Origin: Rhizobium sp. 11515TR
GTDB lineage: Bacteria; Pseudomonadota; Alphaproteobacteria; Rhizobiales; Rhizobiaceae
Direction: 5' to 3'
Length of the DNA: 64,000 nt
Assembly (NCBI RefSeq): GCF_002277895.1
Contig: NZ_CP022998.1
Coordinates: 1,841,501 to 1,905,500 of the forward strand
The notes under the pieces are model-generated. The model searched no databases and was not told where the DNA came from. It saw nothing but the letters and a program-made list of their open reading frames with translations. A program made the position numbers and the translations under genes. Shown here in pieces: positions 1 to 7,078 of the stretch (the stretch's first letter is position 1; each line of letters opens with the position of its first letter).

Positions 1-55
1 CCCGCAGTACCAGGATACCGACGACCAGGATGACGAGCGGTAACAATTCCATCAT
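1..55 (-). CDS. N-terminal fragment of a hydrophobic protein
   Basis: Reading leftward from 55 there is ATG ATG followed by 16 further codons before the window edge. The peptide starts MMELLPLVILVVGILVLR, a hydrophobic stretch that looks like a first membrane segment or uncleaved signal anchor. Start at 55 or 52. The fragment is too short to assign a family; a membrane transporter or other integral membrane protein is possible. It is divergent from the EF-hand gene that starts at 347. Confidence 0.45.
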   Translation of the reverse strand, partial: MMELLPLVILVVGILVLR

Positions 56-212
56 GTCTTCTCCATGGGCGATCCGCCGTAGCATATACGAAACCGCTCG
101 CCGGGTAAGACTAGATAGTCAGATTACCCTATGATTCCAGTGGATTATGCCGGATTTCCTCATAGCGGATTGCAAAGGGAACATTAGGGAATTCAGATTT
201 ACCGCTTGAGAA

Positions 213-252
213 CTATGGTTAATACTCATTAATAATTTGTCTTTACCGGCAG
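213..252 (+). promoter_or_regulatory. Upstream block shared by both EF-hand genes (copy 1)
   Basis: This block resembles 1459-1499, upstream of the larger EF-hand gene. Both read TATGGTTAAT, then an ATTAA stretch, then TCTT and ACCGGCAG, with one single-base length difference. Copy 1 has TTAA-N6-TTAA rather than the N7 spacing of copy 2. The rest of 56-346 is AT-richer than its surroundings, with no other gene or clear hairpin. A strong ribosome site, AGGAGG at about 327-332, belongs to the gene at 347. A regulatory role for the block is inferred from its conservation between the two promoters. Confidence 0.4.
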
Positions 253-346
253 CGCGAAGCAGCTTAATAACGTCTCATAGTCTAACTCTGAATGTATTGC
301 GTACAAACGACGTCGCATGAGGCGGCTCCTACCTTAGGAGGTTTGT

Positions 347-685
347 ATGTCCCATGTTTCTTCCATATCCAACAGCTCCTACCCGTATCGTGGCACGCTT
401 TCGCGTCTCGATTCGAATGGCGATGGTCTTTTGAGCCAGGAGGAACGCGCGGTGGACGAGCGCCCCGGCATTCTCGAGGCCAGCGGTACCGACGCTGCTG
501 CCAATGGTTCGAATGGTGCACTGAGCGGCTTCATTGCCAAGCTCATGCAATTGCCGAGCGCCGATATCGCTTCCACGGCCAAGTCACCGGAATCCAATGT
601 CGATTTCGACCTGGATCTGCTGTCGCCGATGGATGCCTATAACAGCACATACGGCCAGTATGACGTCGACAGCATAGCGGCCTGA
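347..685 (+). CDS. Small EF-hand protein, 112 aa
   Basis: Encodes 112 residues with one canonical EF-hand calcium loop at residues 22-33 (D22, N24, D26, G27, E33). The rest is Ser/Asn/Ala-rich and low in complexity. No signal peptide is visible. The tail carries a YGQYD motif near the C-terminus that recurs in the 220-residue EF-hand protein at 1585, so the two are paralogues. The start is supported by a strong AGGAGG nine bases upstream. Rhizobial EF-hand proteins such as calsymin are calcium binders that can be exported without a classical signal; whether that applies here is inference. Partner and process are unknown. Confidence 0.75.
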   Translation: MSHVSSISNSSYPYRGTLSRLDSNGDGLLSQEERAVDERPGILEASGTDAAANGSNGALSGFIAKLMQLPSADIASTAKSPESNVDFDLDLLSPMDAYNSTYGQYDVDSIAA

Positions 686-832
686 CAAGCACTTTCATCC
701 GATGTAAGGCGGCCCGCCGGAATGCCGGTAAGTCGCCTTATCATTTTGATTAAGGTCATTTTTTCCATTCGCCGGAACCCTCATGCCTGCCACGCGTTGG
801 GCAATTGCCACGCAGAACAGGGAGGGTGTTCC

Positions 833-1345
833 ATGAAGCGGATGACGATCGTTGCAATTCTTGCCCTTGCCGCAACCGCGCCCGCGGCAGCGCAAACCCA
901 AAGTCAAAACACCGCCACTGCTGATTTCGTCGGTCTCGACGGTAAACAAGCCGGCCGGGCGACCTTGACCGAGGGCAAAAAGGGCGTGCTGATCGAGATG
1001 GAAGTGTCAGGCATGCCGGCCAATCGCTGGGTCGCCTTCCATATCCATGAAAATAGCCGTTGCGACCATGCACACGGCTTCGAGTCCGCCGGTGGTCATT
1101 TCAATCCCACCAAGGCCGAACACGGCTTTCTGGCCGCCAACGGTCCGCATGCCGGCGATATGCCCAACCAGTATGTCGATCAGGATGGCAAGCTGCGTGC
1201 CCAGGTCTTCAATGGCATGGTATCGCTGAACGGCAAGAACGGCATCCGCGGCCGCACGCTGATGATCCATGCCGACTCGGATGATTATCGCAGTCAGCCC
1301 GTCGGCGGCGCCGGCAAGCGCCTGGCATGTGCCGTCATCCAATGA
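833..1345 (+). CDS. sodC: Periplasmic Cu/Zn superoxide dismutase
   Basis: Superoxide dismutase converting superoxide to oxygen and hydrogen peroxide in the periplasm. The 170-residue product starts with a signal peptide (KR then a hydrophobic core, cleavage probably after AAA at about residue 20). Metal-site residues are visible: HIH at 70-72, GGHFNP around H89, H98, HAGD with H106 and D109, and H146 in the C-terminal motif. C77 and C166 form the expected disulphide. The start at 833 is preceded by GGGAGGG and gives a proper signal peptide; an upstream in-frame extension lacks support. It lies between two EF-hand genes on the same strand, probably as its own unit. Length matches bacterial SodC. 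Confidence 0.95.
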   Translation: MKRMTIVAILALAATAPAAAQTQSQNTATADFVGLDGKQAGRATLTEGKKGVLIEMEVSGMPANRWVAFHIHENSRCDHAHGFESAGGHFNPTKAEHGFLAANGPHAGDMPNQYVDQDGKLRAQVFNGMVSLNGKNGIRGRTLMIHADSDDYRSQPVGGAGKRLACAVIQ

Positions 1346-1458
1346 AGCCGGTCCTTAAGCAAGCAAAGATGATTCGCGCCAATGAAGCGGCGAATGCCAA
1401 GCAGCGGTTGTTTCTGCTGCCTAGGCGCCCACCGGCGATATGATTCGGTGTCTGTCAA

Positions 1459-1499
1459 TTATGGTTAATGGTGAATTAACACCGATCTTCAACCGGCAG
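1459..1499 (+). promoter_or_regulatory. Shared EF-hand upstream block (copy 2) with exact CtrA-type site
   Basis: TTAA at 1465-1468, seven bases, then TTAAC at 1476-1480 gives TTAA-N7-TTAAC, the full consensus for the alphaproteobacterial cell-cycle regulator CtrA. The site lies in a block matching 213-252 and sits about 105 bases upstream of the EF-hand start at 1585. The match is seen in the sequence; binding by CtrA is inferred. Confidence 0.45.
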
Positions 1500-1584
1500 G
1501 GCAAACAGATCTATCCTATCTGCAGATGACTAAGCGTGCTGGGGTCTATCAAACACGCGATGGCATTTGCCGTAGGAGATTTGG

Positions 1585-2247
1585 ATGAGCGGGGTTTCTT
1601 CAATTGGAAGCAGCATGACGGCTGCCTCGTACAGTCCCCTGGATAAGAATCAGGACGGCGTCGTGGATGCGCAGGAGCTGGAGGAGGCGGCGCAGTCCGG
1701 TCTTCTGTCGGCGAGCATTCTCAACGATGAGGACAGTAACGGCAGCAGTGATCCCAGCGCGACGGATGTCTTTTCCGGCAATCTGGCCTCGATGCTGTTA
1801 CAGATGCAGCAGAACAGCCAGTTAAGCGGTTCCACGTCGGCCGCTGGCTCTTCCGGTGAATCGCCCATGGACCAGCTGTTTGCCAGCCTGGACATCGACA
1901 AGGACGGCAAAGTCTCGCAGGACGAGTTCGTTGCTGGGCGTCCGAAGGATATGAGCGAGAGCGATGCGGAAAACCTGTTCATGAGCCTTGATATGCAAAA
2001 CGCCGGCTCCCTGACCAAGGATCAGCTCGCCGAGGGTCTCGATGCCCTGAAATCGTCGGATGCCTCAGCCGCCGATATGTTGTCGCTGGAGCCCGATACG
2101 AGCGACACCAGTCCAACGGATGCCGCGACACTTGCTAAAGATCAGGCGCTGGACGTCTTGCTGAACGACATGCAGGATCCGCCGTCGCTTTATCAGAATA
2201 CTTACGGTCAGTATGACCCGGATCAAACGGATGTCGTCGCCGCGTGA
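1585..2247 (+). CDS. EF-hand domain protein, 220 aa
   Basis: Encodes an acidic, Ser/Asp-rich 220-residue protein. Canonical EF-hand loops are at residues 20-31 (D20, N22, D24, G25, E31) and 103-114 (D103, D105, D107, G108, E114). Degenerate loops appear near 48-56 and 136-147, so the protein may hold two EF-hand pairs. There is no obvious signal peptide. The C-terminus repeats the TYGQYD motif of the 112-residue paralogue at 347. The start has TAGGAGAT nine bases upstream, and a terminator follows at 2276. Calcium binding is well supported; the biological role is not known. The shared promoter block suggests it is co-regulated with the smaller paralogue. Confidence 0.8.
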   Translation: MSGVSSIGSSMTAASYSPLDKNQDGVVDAQELEEAAQSGLLSASILNDEDSNGSSDPSATDVFSGNLASMLLQMQQNSQLSGSTSAAGSSGESPMDQLFASLDIDKDGKVSQDEFVAGRPKDMSESDAENLFMSLDMQNAGSLTKDQLAEGLDALKSSDASAADMLSLEPDTSDTSPTDAATLAKDQALDVLLNDMQDPPSLYQNTYGQYDPDQTDVVAA

Positions 2248-2257
2248 TCGCGGTGGT

Positions 2258-2839
2258 TCATTGCTGTGAAGCGAGCGGAGATTGCGCAACGCTGTCTCCG
2301 TTTTTTAAAGCGCCAGTGCTCGAGTCGGCCAAGGGCAGCATGAAAGGCGCATTGCCGTCAGCATCCGCGCCACGGCCGATCTCTTTGACTGCAGCAACCA
2401 GCCGCCCCCGGCGTCCAAGCATGTCGTCGCCGATGGCAACGAGTCGGGCATTCGGCGTGGCGAATGGCGAGCTCGCGCGCAGGCGGCGCACCAGCACAAG
2501 GTCGTCCTCCTCCGGGTGAACGGCTAAGGCCGCGATCAGTGCTGCCGCCGGCGAGCGTGAGACGCCCATCCAGCAATGGATGAGCAAGGGCGCGCTGCGA
2601 TCCCAGCCAGTCGCGAAATCGATGATGGCGCGAACATGTGTCTCCTGGGGAGCGACGAGATCGCCGGTTCCGGCAAAGCTGATGTCGTTCATATTGAGCA
2701 GCAGATGCCGATCCGCCTGAATGACCGCGGGACGGTGGAAGCTGTGTTCCTTGGCCATCAGGCTGATCATTTCGCGCGCGCCATGGTGAACGGCCATTTC
2801 GGCGATGCGCGCAAGCGGCGATATGACGATCGCGGTCAC
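2258..2839 (-). CDS. Tyrosine/dual-specificity phosphatase-like protein
   Basis: A 193-residue cytoplasmic protein with the Cys-based phosphatase signature HCWMGVSRS at residues 88-96, giving catalytic C89 and phosphate-binding R95. This matches the protein tyrosine phosphatase loop HCxxGxxRS. Substrate is unknown. The start is GTG at 2839, overlapping the stop of the HD-domain gene by four bases (GTGA), so translation is probably coupled. It is the last gene of the run ygfZ - HD hydrolase - phosphatase. Its 3' end overlaps the terminator of the convergent EF-hand gene; the last 20 or so residues look poorly ordered. Confidence 0.8.
   Translation of the reverse strand: MTAIVISPLARIAEMAVHHGAREMISLMAKEHSFHRPAVIQADRHLLLNMNDISFAGTGDLVAPQETHVRAIIDFATGWDRSAPLLIHCWMGVSRSPAAALIAALAVHPEEDDLVLVRRLRASSPFATPNARLVAIGDDMLGRRGRLVAAVKEIGRGADADGNAPFMLPLADSSTGALKNGDSVAQSPLASQQ
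2276..2306 (+). terminator. Rho-independent terminator after EF-hand gene
   Basis: Stem CGGAGA (2276-2281) pairs with TCTCCG (2295-2300) around a 13-base loop and is followed by six T. It lies 28 bases after the EF-hand stop. It also overlaps the last codons of the opposing tyrosine phosphatase gene. Confidence 0.65.
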
Positions 2840-3453
2840 GCTCCAACCCTCATGGTAACGCGCTCTGCCTCGATCGCCTCGAAGCGCTTGAGGAACAGCC
2901 GTTGTGCTTCGATTGCCGGCATGGGGTCGATCGGTAGCATCTCGCGTGTGATGTCGCGCGGCTGGCCGAAGAATTTGCGGGCTTCATCGGGCGTGAAGCC
3001 GGCAAGCAGCGTCGCCTCGAAATAGGCCGAGATCGTATCGGCCTTCTTGATCTTTTCCTTGAGCTTTGGCGCGCAATGCGGGGGCAGGGCGAAGCGCCGG
3101 TAGATTGCCGCCTCGAGTCGCTTCTCCACGACCTTGTAATCGCCGCCCACGACGGACTTGAACGGAGAGATCATGTCGCCGATCACATATTCCGGTGCGT
3201 CATGCAGCAAGGCGGCAAGCAGTTCGTCGGGCGTTGCCGGATTGAGATGGCGAAAGATCGCCTCGACGACAAGGCTGTGTTGCGCCACCGAAAAGGCATG
3301 GTCGCCGGCGGTCTGTCCATTCCAGCGCGCGACACGGGCAAGCCCATGCGCAATGTCGCTGATCTCGACGTCGAGCGGCGAGGGATCGAGAAGGTCGAGC
3401 CTGCGCCCGGATAACATGCGCTGCCAGGCGCGCGCGGTCGTCACCGATGTCAT
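2836..3453 (-). CDS. HD-domain hydrolase (YfbR-like)
   Basis: A 205-residue HD-superfamily phosphohydrolase. Metal ligands are visible as H59, the HD pair H84-D85 (LLHDAPEY) and a downstream D93 in GDM. The layout H...HD...D with E88 nearby resembles YfbR-type 5'-deoxynucleotidases, so nucleotide dephosphorylation is a reasonable but unproven role. Start ATG at 3453 overlaps the upstream ygfZ stop by four bases (ATGA), and its own stop overlaps the phosphatase start by four bases. The three genes therefore form a tight operon. Confidence 0.8.
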   Translation of the reverse strand: MTSVTTARAWQRMLSGRRLDLLDPSPLDVEISDIAHGLARVARWNGQTAGDHAFSVAQHSLVVEAIFRHLNPATPDELLAALLHDAPEYVIGDMISPFKSVVGGDYKVVEKRLEAAIYRRFALPPHCAPKLKEKIKKADTISAYFEATLLAGFTPDEARKFFGQPRDITREMLPIDPMPAIEAQRLFLKRFEAIEAERVTMRVGA

Positions 3454-4289
3454 GCCGACGCCTCATCGGCGCGGGTGGGGAAGGAGAGGCCGGACCAGGT
3501 CGGAAGAGACACGGTGACGTCGACCTCACCAGCCTTTATCGGAACCTCTTCGGCAATGGCTTCACCGGCCCGGTCTATGCGGATGATGGCTAGGCCCATA
3601 TTGCCGACGGTCGAGCCGAGCGTTCCAATCGGCTTGCTGCCGACAGTCAATTCCGTGCCGGAGGGCGGCAACTCGGCGCTGCCGTTGACGATGACGACAC
3701 GCCTGCGCGCCGTTCCGCGATGATGCATGCGGGAAACCACTTCCTGGCCGATATAGCAGCCCTTGCGGAAGCCCAGCCCGCCATTCAGATCCATCAGCAC
3801 ATCATGCGGGAACGCTTCCTGCAATACGAAATCGCGGCCGGAAACGGCGATGCCGTTGTCGATACGCAGCGCGTCATAAAGTATCTCGGGATCGCTGCCG
3901 TGCTCGCCGGGCGTCCGGGTCAGCACAATTCCCGCCCTTGCGAAGCGGCTGTCCTTGGGACTGTCGCCCGTGGCATCTCCCCATACGACCGTGACGCCCT
4001 GCATCTCCTCCGCGACGAAATCGACCTTGGCGCGCAGGCGATACATGGTGAGCCGTTTGAGCAGGCTCTCCCGCTGCGCCGTGTCCGTTTCGAGCAGAAA
4101 GTCAGGGCCATCCCGCCAGATCATGAAGTCGAACAGGATCTTGCCCTGTGGCGTCAGCAGCGCGCCTGGGCGCGCCTCGTCGGTGCCGAGCGAGGCAAGG
4201 TCGGTGGTGATGAGATTGTGCAGGAATGTCTCCGCCTCCGCGCCGGCAATGCGGATGAAGGAGCGCTCTCTAAGGAATACGGCTGGCAT
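3450..4289 (-). CDS. ygfZ: Folate-binding protein YgfZ/GcvT-like
   Basis: A 279-residue member of the aminomethyltransferase-fold YgfZ family, which binds tetrahydrofolate and supports assembly or repair of iron-sulphur enzymes such as MiaB. The family signature KGCYIGQE is at residues 176-183, followed by a HHRG motif. The start at 4289 (MPAVFLRERSFIRIAG) is the conserved N-terminus. The frame stays open to 4409, but that extension lies inside a palindromic intergenic repeat and is Lys/Arg-rich, so it is not coding. It is the first gene of an overlapping three-gene operon with the HD hydrolase and the phosphatase. Confidence 0.88.
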   Translation of the reverse strand: MPAVFLRERSFIRIAGAEAETFLHNLITTDLASLGTDEARPGALLTPQGKILFDFMIWRDGPDFLLETDTAQRESLLKRLTMYRLRAKVDFVAEEMQGVTVVWGDATGDSPKDSRFARAGIVLTRTPGEHGSDPEILYDALRIDNGIAVSGRDFVLQEAFPHDVLMDLNGGLGFRKGCYIGQEVVSRMHHRGTARRRVVIVNGSAELPPSGTELTVGSKPIGTLGSTVGNMGLAIIRIDRAGEAIAEEVPIKAGEVDVTVSLPTWSGLSFPTRADEASA

Positions 4290-4317
4290 GATGGTTCCGC
4301 TGATTTGGCCTAAAGCA

Positions 4318-4413
4318 CGTCGCGATCTTTCAGATCGCTTCCTGCGCTTCAGGTCTTTGATCTTGCGCATGTCGTTGCCGCAAAACCGCTGCGCACTTTT
4401 GCGCGACATGCTT
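4318..4413. repeat. RIME-like palindromic intergenic repeat
   Basis: Contains GCGATCT-TTC-AGATCGC at 4322-4338 and a longer palindrome from GCATGTCG (4367-4374) to CGACATGC (4404-4411), with an inner GCAAAA/TTTTGC pair. The core 'AAAAGTGCGCAGCGGTTTTGCG' pattern (read on the minus strand, shortened here) is shared with repeats at 9264, 32135, 33338 and 60563. It resembles the Rhizobium RIME elements. Confidence 0.6.
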
Positions 4414-4465
4414 CATCACGCAGAGGTAGGGCCTTCGGCGGGGAACCGCAAGTTCCCCGGCCGGA

Positions 4466-5224
4466 TCATTCGCCCGAGGTAAAGAATTTCCAGCGGCCGT
4501 CCGGCGTGATGCCAACGCGATAGAAATTATAGCCGCCGAATTCCAGCATGTCGGCATAGTCGCCAGCCGTCACAATGCGCATCAGATCGACCTTCTCCGG
4601 CGTGGAGAGCGTCTTGATGTCCTTCTCGGCGAAATAGGGCCAGACATAGACCTCGTCAGGGGTTCCCTGGCCGACATGAGCAAAGCCGGTCGACATGATG
4701 TCGAGGAGGATGGAAAGGATCTCGATGCCGTCGGGATCACCTGAAAGATCATGCAGTGTCTTGATCGGATCTTCGCCGGGGTCGTCGGCGGTGACCTGCG
4801 TCTGCTTGAGCCCGCCGCCGACATTCATCAGCGGGCGCAGGCGTTCGAGATCACCGGAAGCGGCAGCCTCGACGATTGCCGCACGGAGCTTCTTTACCGG
4901 CTCCGGCGCCTTGTCGATATCGTAGAGGAATTCGACTGACTTGTTCGTGTTCGAAGCATCGCCGCTGCTCTGGCTTGCCTGCTTGTTGATCAGCGGATCG
5001 GGCATTGGCAGCGCGTTATTGGCAGGCGCTTCCAGCGCCTGCTCGATCGGCTTCTCGTTCTTTTTGGGAGTGGACTGTACTGCGTCTTTCGCCTGGGGAG
5101 CCGGCGGGTTGAGCTGGGAAAAGGCATTGGCCGGTAGCGGCAAGGCAGTGCTGCCCAAAAGCAGGGTTACGGCAGCGAACGAGGCAATGGAACAGGTGAG
5201 CGCATTGCCTGGAAAGATACGCAT
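4466..5224 (-). CDS. Exported protein of unknown function, 252 aa
   Basis: I do not recognise a named family. The product begins with a signal peptide (MRIFPGN, hydrophobic core, ALPLPANA cleavage region around residues 28-34). A Pro/Lys/Gln-rich linker follows, then a globular part from about residue 90. That part ends in a Tyr/Phe-rich segment (EFGGYNFYRVGI) resembling a small beta domain. The start at 5224 is chosen because it gives a normal signal peptide; the longer open frame upstream overlaps the next gene. It lies 16 bases from the small gene at 5241 on the same strand, so the two may be co-transcribed. It is probably periplasmic. Confidence 0.7.
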   Translation of the reverse strand: MRIFPGNALTCSIASFAAVTLLLGSTALPLPANAFSQLNPPAPQAKDAVQSTPKKNEKPIEQALEAPANNALPMPDPLINKQASQSSGDASNTNKSVEFLYDIDKAPEPVKKLRAAIVEAAASGDLERLRPLMNVGGGLKQTQVTADDPGEDPIKTLHDLSGDPDGIEILSILLDIMSTGFAHVGQGTPDEVYVWPYFAEKDIKTLSTPEKVDLMRIVTAGDYADMLEFGGYNFYRVGITPDGRWKFFTSGE

Positions 5225-5240
5225 TAGCAATCTCTGAGTG

Positions 5241-5498
5241 TTATTGCAGGGTACGGTTCGGAGAGAACTCGCCAGCGAGCATGCGTTCACGCAGCGATTC
5301 GAGCAAGGCTTCGGCGCCCTGTTCCCCTTGATTCCGGATCGTCTCGCGAATCGCGTGGGCGATGGCGGCGTCGGCGATGATTTCGGGCTCGATGCCATCT
5401 GCCATGCCGTCGGCCCAAGCCTCATTCTGGTATTCCAGCGCTGCCTGCATCTTTTCATGAACGATCATGTCGTCGATTTCGTTCAGGCTGGTTTCCAT
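5241..5498 (-). CDS. Small conserved-looking protein, 85 aa
   Basis: An 85-residue, acidic, mostly helical protein with no membrane segment or known motif. It is rich in Ala, Glu and Ile (for example EPEIIADAAIAHAIRETI). The start at 5498 is preferred over 5522 because GAGGAAAG lies seven bases upstream. It sits directly upstream of the exported protein at 4466 in the same orientation. Function unknown. Confidence 0.65.
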   Translation of the reverse strand: METSLNEIDDMIVHEKMQAALEYQNEAWADGMADGIEPEIIADAAIAHAIRETIRNQGEQGAEALLESLRERMLAGEFSPNRTLQ

Positions 5499-5602
5499 TG
5501 TTTCTTTCCTCGAGACGTTCATGTCCTTACCACTTGCTTAATAACTCTATCAGCCTTTTCCCAAAACGACACGGCTCGCTATGAAAAGAGGTTAATAAAT
5601 CG

Positions 5603-6037
5603 TCAATTTCCAAAGCGTGCGGTGATTTCTGTCGCCAGTGTTGCACCTTCGTTACGGTATCGCTCTTCCGCGGTGCGGGCCTGCGGCGTGCAATTCGTGT
5701 AAACCGATGCGAAGGACCGATATCCACGGTTGAAAGCCGCAGTGAGCCTTTCCTTTCGTTTCGGCTCGCTCTTGGTCTCCGTGTCGAGCAAGTGCTGCAT
5801 GTCGCCGCGCCATCCGTCTTCCTGCGTCGGGCTGCATAGATTGCGCAGATAGTCGATCGAACCGAGAATTTCGGAAAGCCGGGAAAGCTGCTCGTCATAG
5901 GGTGCCGGCTGCTCGGCATTCGCATTATCGGCAGCCTGTGCCGGCGGCGCACTTGCTGCTGGCTGTGCGGCAGCGGGAAAGGCTGCGGCAAGCGCGATGC
6001 AGATCAGAAGAGGTCGGCCAAGGCTGTTATGAATCAT
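5603..6037 (-). CDS. TIGR02301-type exported protein
   Basis: A 144-residue protein with a signal peptide (MIHNSLGRPLLICIALAAAF, cleavage near AAAQ) and an Ala/Pro-rich linker. A helical core follows with the pattern LSEILGSIDYLR, NLC, and YTNC, leaving two conserved-looking cysteines. It fits what I know of the alphaproteobacterial TIGR02301 family of exported proteins of unknown function. The start at 6037 gives the signal peptide directly. It is on the same strand as the neighbouring unknown genes and 104 bases from the small gene ending at 5498. Confidence 0.7.
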   Translation of the reverse strand: MIHNSLGRPLLICIALAAAFPAAAQPAASAPPAQAADNANAEQPAPYDEQLSRLSEILGSIDYLRNLCSPTQEDGWRGDMQHLLDTETKSEPKRKERLTAAFNRGYRSFASVYTNCTPQARTAEERYRNEGATLATEITARFGN

Positions 6038-6131
6038 GTAACCATGTTGACCGGACAAGCATGACGGGAACAAGGCGCGGCAGGCGGTTTCCACGCCGAT
6101 ATTGCTCAGCATCGTTAATTTCGGCGCCGAG

Positions 6132-6551
6132 CTATGCGTTTTCTGCAGCAAGCCGTTCCACGCACTCGAGCACACTGGCGGGAACGGGCAGGGTGCGCAC
6201 CTCCTCCAGCGTGTACCAACCAATGGCAGCCGCATCGTCGGCAGCTTCGGCGACCGCATCCTCATCGGCATCCACAAGAAAGACCGAGAGCAGGAAGTGG
6301 CTCGTCAGTGTTCCGTCCGCCGCGTGGGAGCGCAGGTCGTACGTCTCGAACAGGCGGGGATTGCGCGCAGATATGCCCGTCTCTTCTTTGAACTCACGCA
6401 GTGCCGCGTCAGCCGGTGTCTCTCCTTCTTCGGCCCGTCCTCCCGGAAAGGCGTACATATCGGCAGACGGGGGATTGCTGCGCAACACCAGCAGGAAGCG
6501 GCCGTTGCGTTGGAGAATGGCCGAGGAGGCAGGGCGAGGATTGGAGGTCAT
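6132..6551 (-). CDS. NUDIX hydrolase, 139 aa
   Basis: Hydrolyses a nucleoside diphosphate linked to another group; the actual substrate cannot be read from the sequence. A complete Nudix box lies at about residues 38-60, with GRAEEGE, LREFKEE and TGI matching Gx5Ex7REUxEExGU. The start at 6551 follows GAGGATTGG-type purines and gives the normal short N-terminus. The frame continues upstream to 6887, but that part overlaps the divergent ynfA gene and is not credible. Divergently transcribed from ynfA. Confidence 0.88.
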   Translation of the reverse strand: MTSNPRPASSAILQRNGRFLLVLRSNPPSADMYAFPGGRAEEGETPADAALREFKEETGISARNPRLFETYDLRSHAADGTLTSHFLLSVFLVDADEDAVAEAADDAAAIGWYTLEEVRTLPVPASVLECVERLAAENA

Positions 6552-6714
6552 GGATCGCTTTGCATTCGGATAGGAAGATCGATGCGCGATGGCAACGAGC
6601 CATCTGCGGCCAATTTCTACAGGAAACGGCGCTTGCTGTCCCACAGGAAAGCCCCTTAACTCGCTTCTGGCTAAGGCGACGATTCTGAATGCACCGAATA
6701 TAGGAACGATCGGG

Positions 6715-7035
6715 ATGATCTTCGGGCTATATGCTTTGGCGGCTCTTGCCGAAATTGCAGGCTGCTTTGCCTTCTGGGCGTGGCTGCGTCTGTCGAAGCC
6801 CGTCTGGTGGCTGGCACCTGGCCTGATATCGCTGGCGCTCTTCGCCTGGCTTCTGGCGCTGGTGCCGAGCGAGGCGGCCGGCCGCACTTTTGCTGCCTAT
6901 GGCGGTGTCTATATCATTGCCTCCATTCTCTGGCTCTGGCTCGCCGAAGGACGGCTGCCGGACTGATGGGATATTTCTGGAGCCGCCATCTGCCTTGCCG
7001 GGGCGGGGATCATACTCTTCGGGCCGCGCGGCTGA
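6715..7035 (+). pseudogene. ynfA: ynfA/UPF0060 membrane protein interrupted by in-frame TGA
   Basis: The first 83 codons encode a typical YnfA/UPF0060 small membrane protein ([17 protein letters not shown] start, [21 protein letters not shown]). The frame stops at TGA 6964-6966. The very next codons, in the same frame, read WDISGAAICLAGAGIILFGPRG and stop at 7033. That is the expected fourth helix and the terminal FGPR of the family. Family members usually have Arg at the stop position (DRWD), so a CGA-to-TGA change explains the break. Full length would be about 106 residues against roughly 108 for the family. The intact 83-residue part lacks the last helix. A sequencing error is the alternative. 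Confidence 0.75.
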
Positions 7036-7078
7036 CCTTAGGCTTGACCCGCCGCTTTTCGGGTGCAACACAGGCCTC

